A stretch of DNA of 49,598 nt from Pseudooceanicola sp. (GCA_002709085.1 PAPR01000032.1:1-49598), one strand, 5' to 3'. Shown: positions 19,090 through 29,520, counted from the stretch's first letter. Made by a program: numbers and translations. The notes: a model not told the origin generated them from the letters alone.

Positions 19090-20232
19090 ATGACCATCGA
19101 CCCCGTTGCCCTGACCGCCGATTTGATCCGCTGCCCCTCGGTGACGCCCGCCGAAGGCGGCGCGCTGCGGCTACTGGAGGATCTGCTCAGCTCTGCCGGG
19201 TTCGAATGTACACGGGTGGATCGCAACGGCACCCCGAACCTCTACGCCAGGTGGGGCCGACGCGGCGCGAACCGCTCCTTCGGGTTCAACGGCCATACCG
19301 ATGTCGTCCCTGTCGGGGATGAGGCCGCCTGGTCCGTGCCGCCCTTTGATGCCGTTCAAAAGGACGGGATCCTCTGGGGGCGTGGCGCGGTGGACATGAA
19401 ATCCGGGGTCGCCGCCTTTGCCGCCGCTGCCGTGGATTTCGTCACGCAGACGCCGCCCGACGGGGCGGTGATCCTCGCCATCACCGGAGACGAAGAGGGC
19501 GAGGCGACGGACGGCACGCGCGCGCTTCTCGACTGGATGCAGGCTGAGGGCGAGGCGATGACCGATTGCCTCGTCGGGGAACCGACCTGCCCCGAAACGA
19601 TGGGCGAGATGATGAAGATCGGGCGGCGCGGCTCGATGACCGCCTATTTCGAGGTGACGGGCCAGCAGGGCCACGCCGCCTATCCGCATCGCGCCAAGAA
19701 CCCCGTGCCCGCGATTGCACGGCTGATGGATCGCCTCGCCAGTCACGAGCTGGACAAGGGGACCGCGCATTTCGATGCCACAACACTTTCGGTCGTGACG
19801 ATCGACACCGGCAATCCGGCGAACAACGTAATCCCGGCGAGCAGCCGCGCCACGGTCAACATTCGGTTCTCCGATGTCCACTCCGGCGAAAGCCTGTCCG
19901 AATGGCTACGCAGCGAGGCCGAGGCGGTCGCCAAGGCGTTCGATCTGGCCATCGCGGTGCGGATCAAGATTTCGGGCGAAAGCTTTGTCACCCCGCCCGG
20001 CCCGCTATCGGACGTGGTCGCGCGTGCGGTCAAAGCCGAGACCGGCATCGACCCGGAGCTTTCGACCTCGGGCGGCACCTCCGACGCGCGTTTCGTCAAG
20101 GATCACTGCCCGGTGGTGGAATTCGGTTTGGTGGGCAAGACGATGCACGCGGTCGATGAGCACGTCGAGGTGGCGCAGATCCATCAGCTCAAGGCCGTTT
20201 ATAGCCGCATCCTGAAAGACTATTTCGCCTGA
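19090..20232 (+). CDS. dapE: Succinyl-diaminopimelate desuccinylase
   Basis: Zinc-dependent M20 hydrolase releasing LL-diaminopimelate from its succinyl form. The 380-residue protein has the metal ligands and catalytic residues His69 and Asp71 (GHTDVVP), Asp102 ([10 protein letters not shown]) and Glu135-Glu136 (TGDEEG). A late metal histidine is in GKTMHAVDE. The dimerisation domain spans about 180-290. The stop overlaps the next ATG (TGATG), so the two genes are coupled. It completes the succinylase branch begun by dapD. Confidence 0.97.
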   Translation: MTIDPVALTADLIRCPSVTPAEGGALRLLEDLLSSAGFECTRVDRNGTPNLYARWGRRGANRSFGFNGHTDVVPVGDEAAWSVPPFDAVQKDGILWGRGAVDMKSGVAAFAAAAVDFVTQTPPDGAVILAITGDEEGEATDGTRALLDWMQAEGEAMTDCLVGEPTCPETMGEMMKIGRRGSMTAYFEVTGQQGHAAYPHRAKNPVPAIARLMDRLASHELDKGTAHFDATTLSVVTIDTGNPANNVIPASSRATVNIRFSDVHSGESLSEWLRSEAEAVAKAFDLAIAVRIKISGESFVTPPGPLSDVVARAVKAETGIDPELSTSGGTSDARFVKDHCPVVEFGLVGKTMHAVDEHVEVAQIHQLKAVYSRILKDYFA

Positions 20233-20798
20233 TGCGTCGCCGTCTGGTGGTGATGGTCAAGGCGCCGCGCCCCGGTCGGGTAAAAACCCGTTTGGGCCGT
20301 CAGATCGGCATGGTTCCGGCCGCCTGGTGGATGCGTCACCAGACGACCCGGCTGCTACGACGCCTGCGCGACCCGAGGTGGGACATCTGGCTGGCGGTTG
20401 CCCCCGACATAAGTCTGCGCGACGCGGCATGGCCCGCCGACCTGCCCCGTGTGCCGCAGGGGCCAGGGGATCTGGGCGATCGGATGGGGCGGCTGCTGCG
20501 TGACCTGCCATCGGGACCGGTCTGCATCATCGGGTCGGACATTCCGGGGATCACACGGCAGCATATCGCGCGCGCCTTCGGTGCGCTGGGCCCCGCCGAG
20601 GCGGTCTTTGGTCCCGCGCCGGACGGCGGGTTCTGGCTGGTTGGGATGAAGCGCCTCGGCCCGCCTCCCGCGACCTTGTTTCGCGATGTGCGATGGTCCA
20701 GCGAACATGCCCTGAGTGACACGCTTGCTACCCTGCCGGGGCTGCGCGTCGCGATGGTCGATGAGCTGAACGATGTGGACGAAGCGTCGGACCTGTGA
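20232..20798 (+). CDS. DUF2064 glycosyltransferase-A-fold protein
   Basis: A 188-residue protein of the DUF2064/TIGR04282 group, related to nucleotide-sugar transferase folds. It opens with the nucleotide-binding MVKAPRPGRVKTRLGRQIG, continues with IIGSDIPGI (a DXD-like site, about 98-106) and has GPAPDGGFWLVGM (about 128-140). Some relatives act in arsenosugar synthesis, but no arsenic gene is nearby, so the role is open. It overlaps the dapE stop by one base. Confidence 0.85.
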   Translation: MRRRLVVMVKAPRPGRVKTRLGRQIGMVPAAWWMRHQTTRLLRRLRDPRWDIWLAVAPDISLRDAAWPADLPRVPQGPGDLGDRMGRLLRDLPSGPVCIIGSDIPGITRQHIARAFGALGPAEAVFGPAPDGGFWLVGMKRLGPPPATLFRDVRWSSEHALSDTLATLPGLRVAMVDELNDVDEASDL

Positions 20799-20879
20799 CG
20801 AGGGTGACGCCCCGCCCCGGCGCAACCGCACACGGCTTTTCGATGTGACGGCGCGCGCGCCGCATGATACGCGACGGGC

Positions 20880-23165
20880 ATGAGCAACATCCCCTCCAAG
20901 GAGGAGATCCTCAAATGGATCTCCGAAAACCCCACCCTCGGCGCGAAGCGTGACATCGCCAAGGCGTTCGGCATCAAGGGTGCGGCCCGCATCGACCTCA
21001 AGCGTGCCCTGCGCGAACTGGAGGACGAGGGCCATCTGGAAAAACGCAAGAAGACCTATCGCGATCCCGACCGTCTGCCGCCCGTCTCGGTTCTACAAGT
21101 CAACGGTCCCGGCAAGGACGGCGATCTGACCGCGCGCCCGCTGGAATGGCAGGGCGAGACGGCAGAGCCGGTGGTACATCTGGTGCCGCGCGCCTCGGAC
21201 CCGGCGCTTGGCACAGGGGACCGAATCCTCGCCCGCGTCACGTTGATCGAGGGCGGGACGGATTACGAGGGTCGCCTGATCCGTCGCATCGGGCACAATC
21301 CCAAGCGGATCCTCGGCATCTATCGCGCCGGGGCGGAGGGCGGCCGCCTCGTGCCCATCGACAAGGGCGCCGATCTGGAATGGATGGTGCCGCCCGGTGC
21401 CGCGCAGGGCGCCAAGGACGGTGAGCTGGTCGAGGCCGAGCAGGCCGGGCCGAAGTCCCGCATGGGTCTGCCCAAGGCGCGCATCATCGACCGTCTGGGC
21501 GACCCCTCTGCGCCGAAGGCCGTGTCCTTGATCGCGATCCGTCAGCACGGCATCCCCGACGCCTTCCCCGATGAGGTGATCGAGGAGGCCGACCGCGCCA
21601 AGCCCGCCGGGCTGAAAGGCCGCGAGGACCTGCGTGACCTGCCCTTCGTGACGATCGACCCTTCGGACGCGCGCGATCACGACGACGCCTGTTACGCGCA
21701 TTCCGATGAGGACCCCAAGAACCCCGGCGGTCATGTCCTTTGGGTCGCGATTGCCGATGTCGCCCATTACGTGCGTCCCGGCAGTGAACTGGACCGCGAA
21801 GCGCGCAAGCGAGGGAATTCGACCTACTTCCCGGATCGCGTCGTGCCGATGCTGCCCGACCGCCTCTCGGGCGATCTGTGTTCGCTACATGAGGGCGTGG
21901 CGCGCCCCTCTATCGCCCTGCGGATGCGCCTTGATTCCGAAGGCACTAAGATCGGGCACAGCTTTCATCGCGCGATGATCCGATCCGTCGCCTCGCTGCA
22001 TTACGAAGAGGCGCAGCAGGCCATGGATGGCACACCGTCAGAGCGCGCCGCGCCCCTGCTGGACGACGTCATCAAACCGCTCTTCGCCGCCTACGAGGCG
22101 CTGAAACACGCGCGCTCGGTCCGCCAGCCGCTGGACCTCGACCTGCCGGAGCGCAAGATCGAACTCTCGGACGCCGGCGAAGTGGCGTCGGTCAAGTTCC
22201 GCGACCGGCTGGACGCGCACAAGCTGGTCGAGGAATTCATGGTCCTCGCCAATGTCGCCGCCGCCGAGACGCTGGTGGCCAGGAAATCCCCACTGCTGTT
22301 CCGCGTGCACGAGGAACCGCCCGTCGAGAAGCTGGAGAGCCTGCGCGACACCGCGCAATCCGCCGGGTTCACGCTGGCCAAGGGGCAGGTCATCCTGACG
22401 CGGCACCTCAACGCGCTGCTCAACGCCGCCGCGGGCAGCGATCATGCGGAACTGATCAACATGTCGACCCTGCGGTCGATGACGCAGGCCTATTACACGC
22501 CGAAGAACTTCGGCCATTTCGGTCTGGCGCTGAAGAATTACGCGCATTTCACCTCACCCATCCGGCGCTATTCGGACCTGATCGTGCACCGCTCTCTCGT
22601 CGCGGCGCATGGCTGGGGCGACGACGGGCTGACTGGCGATCAGATCGACGAATTGGACGCCGTCGCGGGCCATATCTCGGAGACCGAGCGACGCTCGATG
22701 ACCGCAGAGCGCGACACCACGGACCGCTACCTCGCCGCCTATCTGTCCGAACGGGTGGGCGGTGAGTTTTCCGGGCGCATCAGCGGCGTCGCACGCTTCG
22801 GCGCGTTTGTGCGGCTGGACGAGACCGGGGCGGATGGGCTGATCCCGATCCGCTCGCTCGGCGCGGAATATTTTCATTTCGACAAGGAGGGCGCGACCTT
22901 GATGGGGTCCGACTCCGGGCGCATCATCCAGCCGGGTCTGCGGGTCACGGTCAAGCTCTCCGAAGCGGTGCCGGTAACGGGCGGCTTGCTGCTGGAACTG
23001 CTGTCGATCGACGGTGAGGCGGTCGAGCCTGTCGCCCCGAACGGGCGGCGGCGCCACGGTGGCGGCGGGCGTGGCCGGCCCGGTGGCGGACCCAAGCGCA
23101 AGCTGGTGAAGGCCAAACGCAAGAGCGACAAGGTCAAGCGCAAGGTCAAACGGCAGGGACGTTAA
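20880..23165 (+). CDS. rnr: Ribonuclease R
   Basis: Processive 3'-5' exoribonuclease degrading structured RNA. The 761-residue protein has an N-terminal helix-turn-helix-like domain (about 1-60) and cold-shock domains (about 65-230). The RNB catalytic domain has its Asp cluster in DPSDARDHDDA (about 259-269). An S1 domain follows (about 640-715), then a Lys/Arg-rich tail (about 725-761). Length matches RNase R rather than RNase II. It converges with yaaA across 21 bp. Confidence 0.97.
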   Translation: MSNIPSKEEILKWISENPTLGAKRDIAKAFGIKGAARIDLKRALRELEDEGHLEKRKKTYRDPDRLPPVSVLQVNGPGKDGDLTARPLEWQGETAEPVVHLVPRASDPALGTGDRILARVTLIEGGTDYEGRLIRRIGHNPKRILGIYRAGAEGGRLVPIDKGADLEWMVPPGAAQGAKDGELVEAEQAGPKSRMGLPKARIIDRLGDPSAPKAVSLIAIRQHGIPDAFPDEVIEEADRAKPAGLKGREDLRDLPFVTIDPSDARDHDDACYAHSDEDPKNPGGHVLWVAIADVAHYVRPGSELDREARKRGNSTYFPDRVVPMLPDRLSGDLCSLHEGVARPSIALRMRLDSEGTKIGHSFHRAMIRSVASLHYEEAQQAMDGTPSERAAPLLDDVIKPLFAAYEALKHARSVRQPLDLDLPERKIELSDAGEVASVKFRDRLDAHKLVEEFMVLANVAAAETLVARKSPLLFRVHEEPPVEKLESLRDTAQSAGFTLAKGQVILTRHLNALLNAAAGSDHAELINMSTLRSMTQAYYTPKNFGHFGLALKNYAHFTSPIRRYSDLIVHRSLVAAHGWGDDGLTGDQIDELDAVAGHISETERRSMTAERDTTDRYLAAYLSERVGGEFSGRISGVARFGAFVRLDETGADGLIPIRSLGAEYFHFDKEGATLMGSDSGRIIQPGLRVTVKLSEAVPVTGGLLLELLSIDGEAVEPVAPNGRRRHGGGGRGRPGGGPKRKLVKAKRKSDKVKRKVKRQGR

Positions 23166-23186
23166 AGCGGATCGCTCAGCCTGATG

Positions 23187-23957
23187 TCACTTTTCGTAAG
23201 GTCGTACTAAGACGGGTGCATCAGGGCTAGAGGCCTCCGCATCATAGGCGTAGCCGCCAAGGTCGAAATCCTTGATCCCCTCGGGGTCGGTGATCCGCCG
23301 CGTGACGATGAAACGCGCCATGCTGCCGCGCGCCTTCTTGGCAAAGAAGGACACCATCTTGGGCTTGCCGTCCTTGTCCTCCAGAAACGACGGGGTGATG
23401 ACGCGCAGGCCTAGTGATTTGACCGCGACCGCGCCGAAATACTCCTGGCTCGCGCAATTGATCAGCGTGTCGGTGCCGACCTTTTCCGCCTGTTCCTTCA
23501 ACGCCTTGGCGGGTGCATCGCCCCAATAGTCGTAAAGGTTCGCGCCCCGCCGCGTCTTGAGCCGCGTGCCCATTTCCAGACGATAGGGCTGTATCCCGTC
23601 AAGCGGGCGCAACACCCCGTAAAGGCCCGACAGGATCCGCAGGTGATCCTGCGCCCAGTCCCACTCATCGGGATCAAGGCTCGCGGCATCGAGTCCGGTG
23701 TAGGTATCCCCGGCAAAGGCCAGCGCGGCAGGGCGCAACACGTCATCGCCCGGCGCGTCGACGTAATCGCGGTATCGATCCCGATTCAACCGCGCCAGAT
23801 CGTCCGAGAGGTCCATCAGCCCCTTGATCTCGCTCAGCGTGCGGCCCCGCATCGTGCGGGTCAGGCTGGCGGCTTCGGTCAGGAAATCGGGCGAGGTCAT
23901 CGCGACATCGCGCGCGGACCAGTCGAGCCGTTTGGCAGGGGAAATCACGATCAACAT
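23187..23957 (-). CDS. yaaA: Peroxide stress protein YaaA
   Basis: A 256-residue cytoplasmic protein of the DUF328/UPF0246 family, which limits iron-driven oxidative damage in E. coli. The start MLIVISPAKRLDW and inner segments LSGLYGVLRPLDGIQPYRLEM and NCASQEYFGAV are diagnostic. It directly follows recQ on the same strand with 9 bp between, so both may be one unit. Full-length. Confidence 0.95.
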   Translation of the reverse strand: MLIVISPAKRLDWSARDVAMTSPDFLTEAASLTRTMRGRTLSEIKGLMDLSDDLARLNRDRYRDYVDAPGDDVLRPAALAFAGDTYTGLDAASLDPDEWDWAQDHLRILSGLYGVLRPLDGIQPYRLEMGTRLKTRRGANLYDYWGDAPAKALKEQAEKVGTDTLINCASQEYFGAVAVKSLGLRVITPSFLEDKDGKPKMVSFFAKKARGSMARFIVTRRITDPEGIKDFDLGGYAYDAEASSPDAPVLVRPYEK

Positions 23958-23966
23958 GCGCTGTCC

Positions 23967-26009
23967 TTAGCCCGTCGCGGCGATCACGTCCAGAAAGGCC
24001 GCGCCGAAGCGTTCGGCCCGGCGATCCCCGAGAATGCGTTCCAGCGCGGCGGCATCGCGGGGCTTGTATTCGACCACCTTGGAGATCTGCGTGGTCGAAC
24101 AGGACAGCGGCTTTTCCGTACCGTCCGCGCCGCGATGCAAATTACCCTGCGCCGCCATCAGCTGATCATAAAGCGCGCCCGTCTCCCGCCCCGCGAGCTT
24201 CATCCGCTTGGGGTGCATCTCTTCGCTCGTGCCAGTGATGACCGACAGGAAGGTCGCGCCATAGGTGTCGAGCTTCTTGGCGCCGACGCCGCTGATCCCG
24301 GCCATGGCGTCCAGCGTGTCGGGTCGGGTCTCCGCCATCTCGATGAGGGTGCGGTCGTTAAAGATGATATAGGCCGGCACGCCCTGCGTCTCGGCCAGCT
24401 CGCGCCGCTTGGCCTTGAGCGCGGAAAGCAGCGGCTCGTCCTCTTCGTTGATCAGCGTTTTCACGGCGGGGCGGCGCGCCTTGGCGGCGGTGATGGAATC
24501 GCGGCGCAGGCGGATCGTGTCCTCACCCCGCAGGATCGGGCGCGCGCCTGCGGTCATGGTCAGCGCGCCGTGCCGGTCGGGGTTGGGCCGGATCAGATCA
24601 TGGCCCATCATCTGGCGAAAGATCGCCTGCCATTCCCCCCGCTTGAGGTCCCGCCCCACGCCAAACGTCGGCAGGTCCTCATGTCCGCGCGCCTTGACCT
24701 TTTCCGTCGGATTGCCGGTCAGGATGTCGATCAGATGCCCCGCGCCAAACCACTCATCCGTGCGCAGGATGGCCGACAGCGCCTTGCGCACGGCTTCGGT
24801 CCCGTCAAACACCTCGGCCGGGCGATCACAGAGGTCGCATTTACCGCAACTGATCCCCGTCTCACCGAAATAGCCCAGCAGGGTAGCACGGCGACACTCC
24901 AAGGCCTCGGCCAACCCCAGCAGCGCGTTGAGCCGCCCGTGATCGGCCATGCGACGTTCCGGCGGGGCCAGCCCCTCATCTATCTGCGAGCGGCGCAGGC
25001 GAATATCGTCCGGGCCGAACAGCGTCAGCGTCTCGGCGGGCGCGCCATCCCGCCCGGCGCGGCCGATCTCCTGATAATAGGCCTCGATCGACTTGGGCAG
25101 ATCGGCATGGGCGACCCACCTGATATCCGGCTTGTCGACCCCCATGCCAAAGGCGACAGTGGCGACGACGATCAGCCCGTCCTCCTGTTGGAAGCGGGTC
25201 TCGGCGGTGCGACGCAGGTCGGCCTCCATCCCGCCGTGATAATGGATCGCGGCGTGCCCCGCCTCGGTCAGCGCCTTGGCGAGCGCTTCGGTCTTGGCGC
25301 GGGTGCCACAATAGACGATGCCGGACTGCCCCTTGCGCGCCGCGGCAAAGTCGAGGATCTGGCGTCGCGGCTGATCCTTGGCGGCAAAGGCGAGATGGAT
25401 GTTGGGCCGGTCGAAGCCGTGCAGGAACTGCTCGGGCTGGCGATCCGCGAACAGCCGTTGGACAATCTCATCGCGGGTTTCGGCATCGGCGGTGGCGGTA
25501 AAGGCGGCGACGGGCACGTCCAGCGCGGCGCGCAACTCTCCGATCCGCAGGTAGTCGGGGCGAAAATCATGGCCCCACTGGCTGACGCAATGCGCCTCAT
25601 CCACCGCGATCATCGACACGTTCATCCGGCGCAGCATATCCTGTGCCCCGGCAGAGGCCAGCCGTTCCGGCGCAAGATAAAGCAGCTTCAACGTGCCGCT
25701 GGTAATGGCAGCCCAGACCGCTTCGGTCTCTTCTTCGGTGTTGCCCGAGGTCAGCGCGCCGGCGTCGACCCCGGCGGCCCTGAGCGCGCGCACCTGATCC
25801 CGCATCAGCGCGATCAGTGGCGAGATCACCACCGTCACCCCGGCCCGCATCAGCGCAGGCAATTGAAAGCACAGGGATTTCCCGCCCCCCGTCGGCATGA
25901 TCGCCAGCACGTCGCGTCCGGCGGCGACCGCCTCGACGATCTCCTCCTGACCGGGTCGAAAGGCATCAAAGCCGAATATATCGCGCAAAAGCGTGGCGGA
26001 ATCGGCCAT
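23967..26009 (-). CDS. recQ: ATP-dependent DNA helicase RecQ
   Basis: 3'-5' DNA helicase in recombination and replication-fork repair. The 680-residue protein shows Walker A GGGKS (41-45) and DEAH (137-140). The RecQ-Ct zinc site uses Cys residues around CRRATLLGYFGETGISCGKC. A C-terminal HRDC domain (about 520-600, VPAYIIFNDRTLIEMAETRP) is present. It is complete and near the family's usual size. An 806-codon open frame opposite it is only its shadow. Confidence 0.97.
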   Translation of the reverse strand: MADSATLLRDIFGFDAFRPGQEEIVEAVAAGRDVLAIMPTGGGKSLCFQLPALMRAGVTVVISPLIALMRDQVRALRAAGVDAGALTSGNTEEETEAVWAAITSGTLKLLYLAPERLASAGAQDMLRRMNVSMIAVDEAHCVSQWGHDFRPDYLRIGELRAALDVPVAAFTATADAETRDEIVQRLFADRQPEQFLHGFDRPNIHLAFAAKDQPRRQILDFAAARKGQSGIVYCGTRAKTEALAKALTEAGHAAIHYHGGMEADLRRTAETRFQQEDGLIVVATVAFGMGVDKPDIRWVAHADLPKSIEAYYQEIGRAGRDGAPAETLTLFGPDDIRLRRSQIDEGLAPPERRMADHGRLNALLGLAEALECRRATLLGYFGETGISCGKCDLCDRPAEVFDGTEAVRKALSAILRTDEWFGAGHLIDILTGNPTEKVKARGHEDLPTFGVGRDLKRGEWQAIFRQMMGHDLIRPNPDRHGALTMTAGARPILRGEDTIRLRRDSITAAKARRPAVKTLINEEDEPLLSALKAKRRELAETQGVPAYIIFNDRTLIEMAETRPDTLDAMAGISGVGAKKLDTYGATFLSVITGTSEEMHPKRMKLAGRETGALYDQLMAAQGNLHRGADGTEKPLSCSTTQISKVVEYKPRDAAALERILGDRRAERFGAAFLDVIAATG

Positions 26010-26196
26010 CTGACCCCCTATTTGTCCGGTCGACTGCTCTCAGTTGGCCCTGCGGCCAGTTAAGGTTCAGTAAACCAAAATCTGGGGGGCAGGTTCAAGG
26101 CACCACATCGTCTTGCGCGGCATAAATCCCCGACGCCGCCCTCCCGCTTCATCTCGTCAAAAATACTCACGGCGGACCGCTGCCGCAACGACGCGC

Positions 26197-26484
26197 TCAG
26201 TAAAAGGCGGCGGCGTTATTGGCGAGGATGACCCGCAGCGCGTAGATACCCACCAGCACAACCAGCGGCGCGAGGTCGAGCCCGCCCATGGAGGGCAGGA
26301 TGCGCCGGATCGGGCCGTACATCGGTTCGAGGATGCGGTTCAGACCGTACCAGATTTGCGCCACGAACTGCTGGCGCACATTCAGAACCTGGAAAGAAAT
26401 CAGCCAGCTCATGATCACATGAGCGATGACGAAGAACCAGACGATGTCGAGGATGAGCATCAGGATCTGGAAAAGCGACTGCAT
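26197..26484 (-). CDS. YggT family membrane protein
   Basis: A 95-residue inner-membrane protein with two hydrophobic stretches (about 5-30 and 65-90) and the central RILEPMYGPIRRILP motif of YggT proteins. Relatives are linked to cell division and osmotic or potassium stress, but the mechanism is unknown. It is divergent from the thioesterase gene. Confidence 0.9.
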   Translation of the reverse strand: MQSLFQILMLILDIVWFFVIAHVIMSWLISFQVLNVRQQFVAQIWYGLNRILEPMYGPIRRILPSMGGLDLAPLVVLVGIYALRVILANNAAAFY

Positions 26485-26624
26485 GTTGGGCTCCGGACTA
26501 GGGTTCGCTCTACCTAGGCATGGGCGCGCAAAAGGGCAAGTGCGACGACGTGGTCGCCGTGACGCAGGGTCTCGATTGACCTTTGCAGCCCCGCGCGAAA
26601 TGTGGCGGAACAGGAGGTCACCCG

Positions 26625-27161
26625 ATGTACCCTTTCATCCGGCTCGCCAAAGAATTGCTCAAGTTCCGCAAGGCCCCGAGGCTGGGCATGTGGGACGTCC
26701 ATGTCTCGCATCACCGCATCTGGCCCTGGGATCTGGACATGCTGATGGAGCTGAACAACGGTCGGACACTGTCGATCTTTGACCTCGGGCGCATCCCCTT
26801 TGCGATGCGGGCCGGGCTGTTCAAGGCATTGCGGTCGCGCAAGTGGTCGCTGTCGGTGGCCGGCAGCGTGGTGCGGTATCGCAAGCGTCTGACCAACCTG
26901 CAGAGGATCGAGATGCAGTCGCGCCTCCTCGGGTGGGACGCGCGGTTCATCTACCTTGAGCAGTCCATGTGGACGGCGGATGGCGCTTGCGCCAATCACG
27001 GCATCTTCCGCACCGCGCTGGTCAGCAACCGGCGGATGGTGCCCACGGCGGACATCGTGGCCGAGATGGGCCTGACGGACTCCTCGCGCCACCTGCCTGA
27101 CTGGGTGGCCGAGATGTTCGCCGCCGATGATCGCCGCCCCTGGCCGCCCGAGCGGGTCTGA
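26625..27161 (+). CDS. Acyl-CoA thioesterase-like (hotdog, THEM6-type) protein
   Basis: A 178-residue protein of the 4HBT_2 hotdog group. The pattern DVHVSHHRIWPWDLDMLMEL then NNGRTLSIFDLGR (about 45-60) corresponds to the hotdog helix where the catalytic acid often sits. The central strand is YLEQSMWTADGACANHGIF. It probably hydrolyses an acyl-CoA or binds acyl groups. ATG 26625 is preceded by AGGAGG at 8 bp. No linked fatty-acid gene is adjacent. Confidence 0.8.
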   Translation: MYPFIRLAKELLKFRKAPRLGMWDVHVSHHRIWPWDLDMLMELNNGRTLSIFDLGRIPFAMRAGLFKALRSRKWSLSVAGSVVRYRKRLTNLQRIEMQSRLLGWDARFIYLEQSMWTADGACANHGIFRTALVSNRRMVPTADIVAEMGLTDSSRHLPDWVAEMFAADDRRPWPPERV

Positions 27162-27271
27162 CGTCCTGCGCCATCGGCGATCCGCGACTCTGATCCCGAA
27201 GTTTCCAAGGAATTCCTTGCCCCACCCTGCCATTCCGGCTCATATCCCTGAAAGCAGGGGTGGGATGATCG

Positions 27272-28621
27272 ATGCGCAAACGTATCTGGGGCTGGTTCTT
27301 TTTCGATTGGGCCAGTCAGCCGTACAACACGCTTCTCATCACCTTTATCTTTGCGCCCTATGTCAAGGAATTGATCGGTGACGGGGCGCGCGCGCAAACG
27401 GCCTGGGGGTTCGGCATCGGATTGGCGGGATTTCTGATCGCCATCCTCGCCCCGGTGCTCGGCGCGATCTCGGATGTTTCGGGGAACCGGATACGCTGGA
27501 TCTGGGGGTTCTCGGGGCTCTACGTGATTGGTTCCGCCATGCTGTGGTTCGCCGCGCCGGGTGAATTCAACCTTTACCAGACGCTGTTCTTTTTCGGCAT
27601 CGGCATGATCGGGATGGAGTTCGCGACGATCTTCACCAACTCCATGCTCCCCGACCTTGGCACCAAGGAGGAGATCGGCCGCATTTCGGGCAACGGCTGG
27701 GCCTTTGGCTACCTCGGCGGGCTGATCGCGCTGGTCCTCATGCTGGTGCTCTTTGCCGAGGACGCGGAGACGGGCAAGACCTTGATCGGCATCGACCCTG
27801 TTTTCGGCCTGAACGCAGCGGAACGGGAAGGGACACGTTTCGTCGGGCCGCTCACCGCGCTTTGGTACGCGGTCTTCATGATTCCGTTCTTTGTCTTTGT
27901 CCGCGATCCCAAACCGGTTGCGCGGCCCGACGGCGCGGTTGGCGAGGCACTCTCCGGTTTGCGCAGGACCTTACGCAACCTGCCCCGCACGCCGTCGCTG
28001 TTTGCCTATCTCACCTCGTCCATGTTCTACCGTGACGCGCTGAACGGGATGTATGTCTTTGGCGGCATCTATGCCTCGGGCGTTCTGGATTGGTCCGTCG
28101 TCTTCATCGGCGTCTTTGGGATCGTGGCGATCATTGCCGGGGCTATCTTTGCGGTGATCGGGGGGCGGATGGATGCGCGCTTTGGTCCCAAACCGGTCAT
28201 TTCGGTCAGCATTCTCGTGCTGACCTTCGTGGCGGTCTCGATCGTCTTTGTCTCGCGTGACGCGGTCTACGGTCTGCCCGTGGCCGACGGGTCCATGTTG
28301 CCGGACATCACCTTCTTTGTCTTTGGCGCGCTGATCGGGGCGGCGGGGGGCGTCATTCAGTCCGCCAGCCGAACGATGATGGTGCGCCAGGCCAATCCAG
28401 AGCGTATGGCCGAAGCCTTTGGCCTCTACGCTCTGGCCGGCAAGGCGACCTCCTTTCTCGCGCCCACCCTGATCGGAATCGCGACCGCAATCAGCGGAAG
28501 CCAGCAAATCGGCGTATCCCCTTTGATCTTCCTCTTTCTCATCGGGCTGATCCTGCTACGTTACGTCAAACCCCAAGGAGACAGCCCCACATGGTCCGCA
28601 CCGCCCCCGCCATTGCACTGA
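27272..28621 (+). CDS. MFS transporter, UMF1/Atg22-like
   Basis: A 449-residue permease with about 12 membrane helices. The opening MRKRIWGWFFFDWASQPYNT and QSASRTMMVRQANPERMAEA are typical of the UMF1/Atg22 branch, some members of which export amino acids. The substrate is not determinable. Its last 31 bp overlap the start of mepA, suggesting co-translation. Confidence 0.88.
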   Translation: MRKRIWGWFFFDWASQPYNTLLITFIFAPYVKELIGDGARAQTAWGFGIGLAGFLIAILAPVLGAISDVSGNRIRWIWGFSGLYVIGSAMLWFAAPGEFNLYQTLFFFGIGMIGMEFATIFTNSMLPDLGTKEEIGRISGNGWAFGYLGGLIALVLMLVLFAEDAETGKTLIGIDPVFGLNAAEREGTRFVGPLTALWYAVFMIPFFVFVRDPKPVARPDGAVGEALSGLRRTLRNLPRTPSLFAYLTSSMFYRDALNGMYVFGGIYASGVLDWSVVFIGVFGIVAIIAGAIFAVIGGRMDARFGPKPVISVSILVLTFVAVSIVFVSRDAVYGLPVADGSMLPDITFFVFGALIGAAGGVIQSASRTMMVRQANPERMAEAFGLYALAGKATSFLAPTLIGIATAISGSQQIGVSPLIFLFLIGLILLRYVKPQGDSPTWSAPPPPLH

Positions 28622-29520
28622 CGCTACTGACGCTCCTGCTCAGCGCCTGTGGCGACGATGATCGCGCCGGCCCAGCGACGCGCGTGTCCTCGCAGCAGAC
28701 GATACCGGCCGATATGCGCGGCAAGGAAGCGCGGCAGTTCTTTGGCGCCGCCAAGGTCGGCACCCAGAACAGGGCGAAACCTTTTGGCGGCTACGCGAAG
28801 GGATGTCAGGACGGTTCGGTGCAATTGCCTGAAACCGGGGAAACCTGGCAAGCGATGCGGCTGTCGCGTAACCGGAACTGGGGCCAGCCGGAGCTGATCG
28901 ATTATCTCAAGGACCTAAGCCGGAAGGCCGCCCAACAACCCGGTTGGAAGGGCCTATACATCGGCGACATTTCACAGCCGCGCGGCGGGCCGATGACCTC
29001 GGGGCATGCCTCGCATCAGGTGGGACTGGACGCCGATATCTGGATGCTGCCGCCGAAACGGCTGAACCTGTCGCGCAGCGAACGCGAGAGCCTGTCCTCG
29101 ATCTCCATGCGCCGGGCCAAGGGCGCCTACGTCAACAGCGACTGGACCCCGCAGCATCACGCGGTGCTGAAGGCTGCAGCCAGCGATCCCCGCGTGGCCC
29201 GTATCTTTTTGTTTCCCGGAGCCAAGGTGCAGATGTGCAAGGATGAGACCGGCGATCGGTCCTACCTGCGCAAGATTCGTCCCTGGTACGGGCATCACTA
29301 TCATTTCCACGTCCGCCTGAACTGTCCAAGCGGGGCCAAGGGCTGCGTTGCGCAGAATCCGCCGCCCGCCGGTGATGGTTGCGCGGAGGCCGAACAATGG
29401 GTCCGCAACATCCTTAACCCACCAAAGCCCGACCCGGACGCCCCCAAACCGAAACCACGTCGTCAGTTGACGATGGCAGATCTGCCCGGTCAATGCGTCT
29501 CCGTTCTGCAGTCGCGATAG
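28591..29520 (+). CDS. mepA: Penicillin-insensitive murein endopeptidase (lipoprotein form)
   Basis: Zinc D-alanyl-DAP endopeptidase cutting peptidoglycan cross-links. The 309-residue protein has a lipoprotein signal (LLLSAC, Cys20). The LAS metallopeptidase site lies in PMTSGHASHQVGLDADIWM (His139, Asp147 or Asp149), with HHYHFHVRL near 250. A proline-rich region follows (about 275-295). Start MVRTAPAIAL overlaps the upstream permease gene. It is longer than E. coli MepA because of the tail. Confidence 0.93.
   Translation: MVRTAPAIALTLLTLLLSACGDDDRAGPATRVSSQQTIPADMRGKEARQFFGAAKVGTQNRAKPFGGYAKGCQDGSVQLPETGETWQAMRLSRNRNWGQPELIDYLKDLSRKAAQQPGWKGLYIGDISQPRGGPMTSGHASHQVGLDADIWMLPPKRLNLSRSERESLSSISMRRAKGAYVNSDWTPQHHAVLKAAASDPRVARIFLFPGAKVQMCKDETGDRSYLRKIRPWYGHHYHFHVRLNCPSGAKGCVAQNPPPAGDGCAEAEQWVRNILNPPKPDPDAPKPKPRRQLTMADLPGQCVSVLQSR

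Noticed and set aside
23643-26063. 806-codon plus-strand open frame
   Set aside because: Opposite recQ, whose Walker A, DEAH and HRDC segments are intact. The plus-strand product has no recognisable features.
26150-26172. Possible dispersed repeat on the minus strand (GAGTATTTTTGACGAGATGAAG region)
   Set aside because: It seemed like a sequence recurring in Rhodobacteraceae gene ends, but no second copy is in this window and no search could be run.
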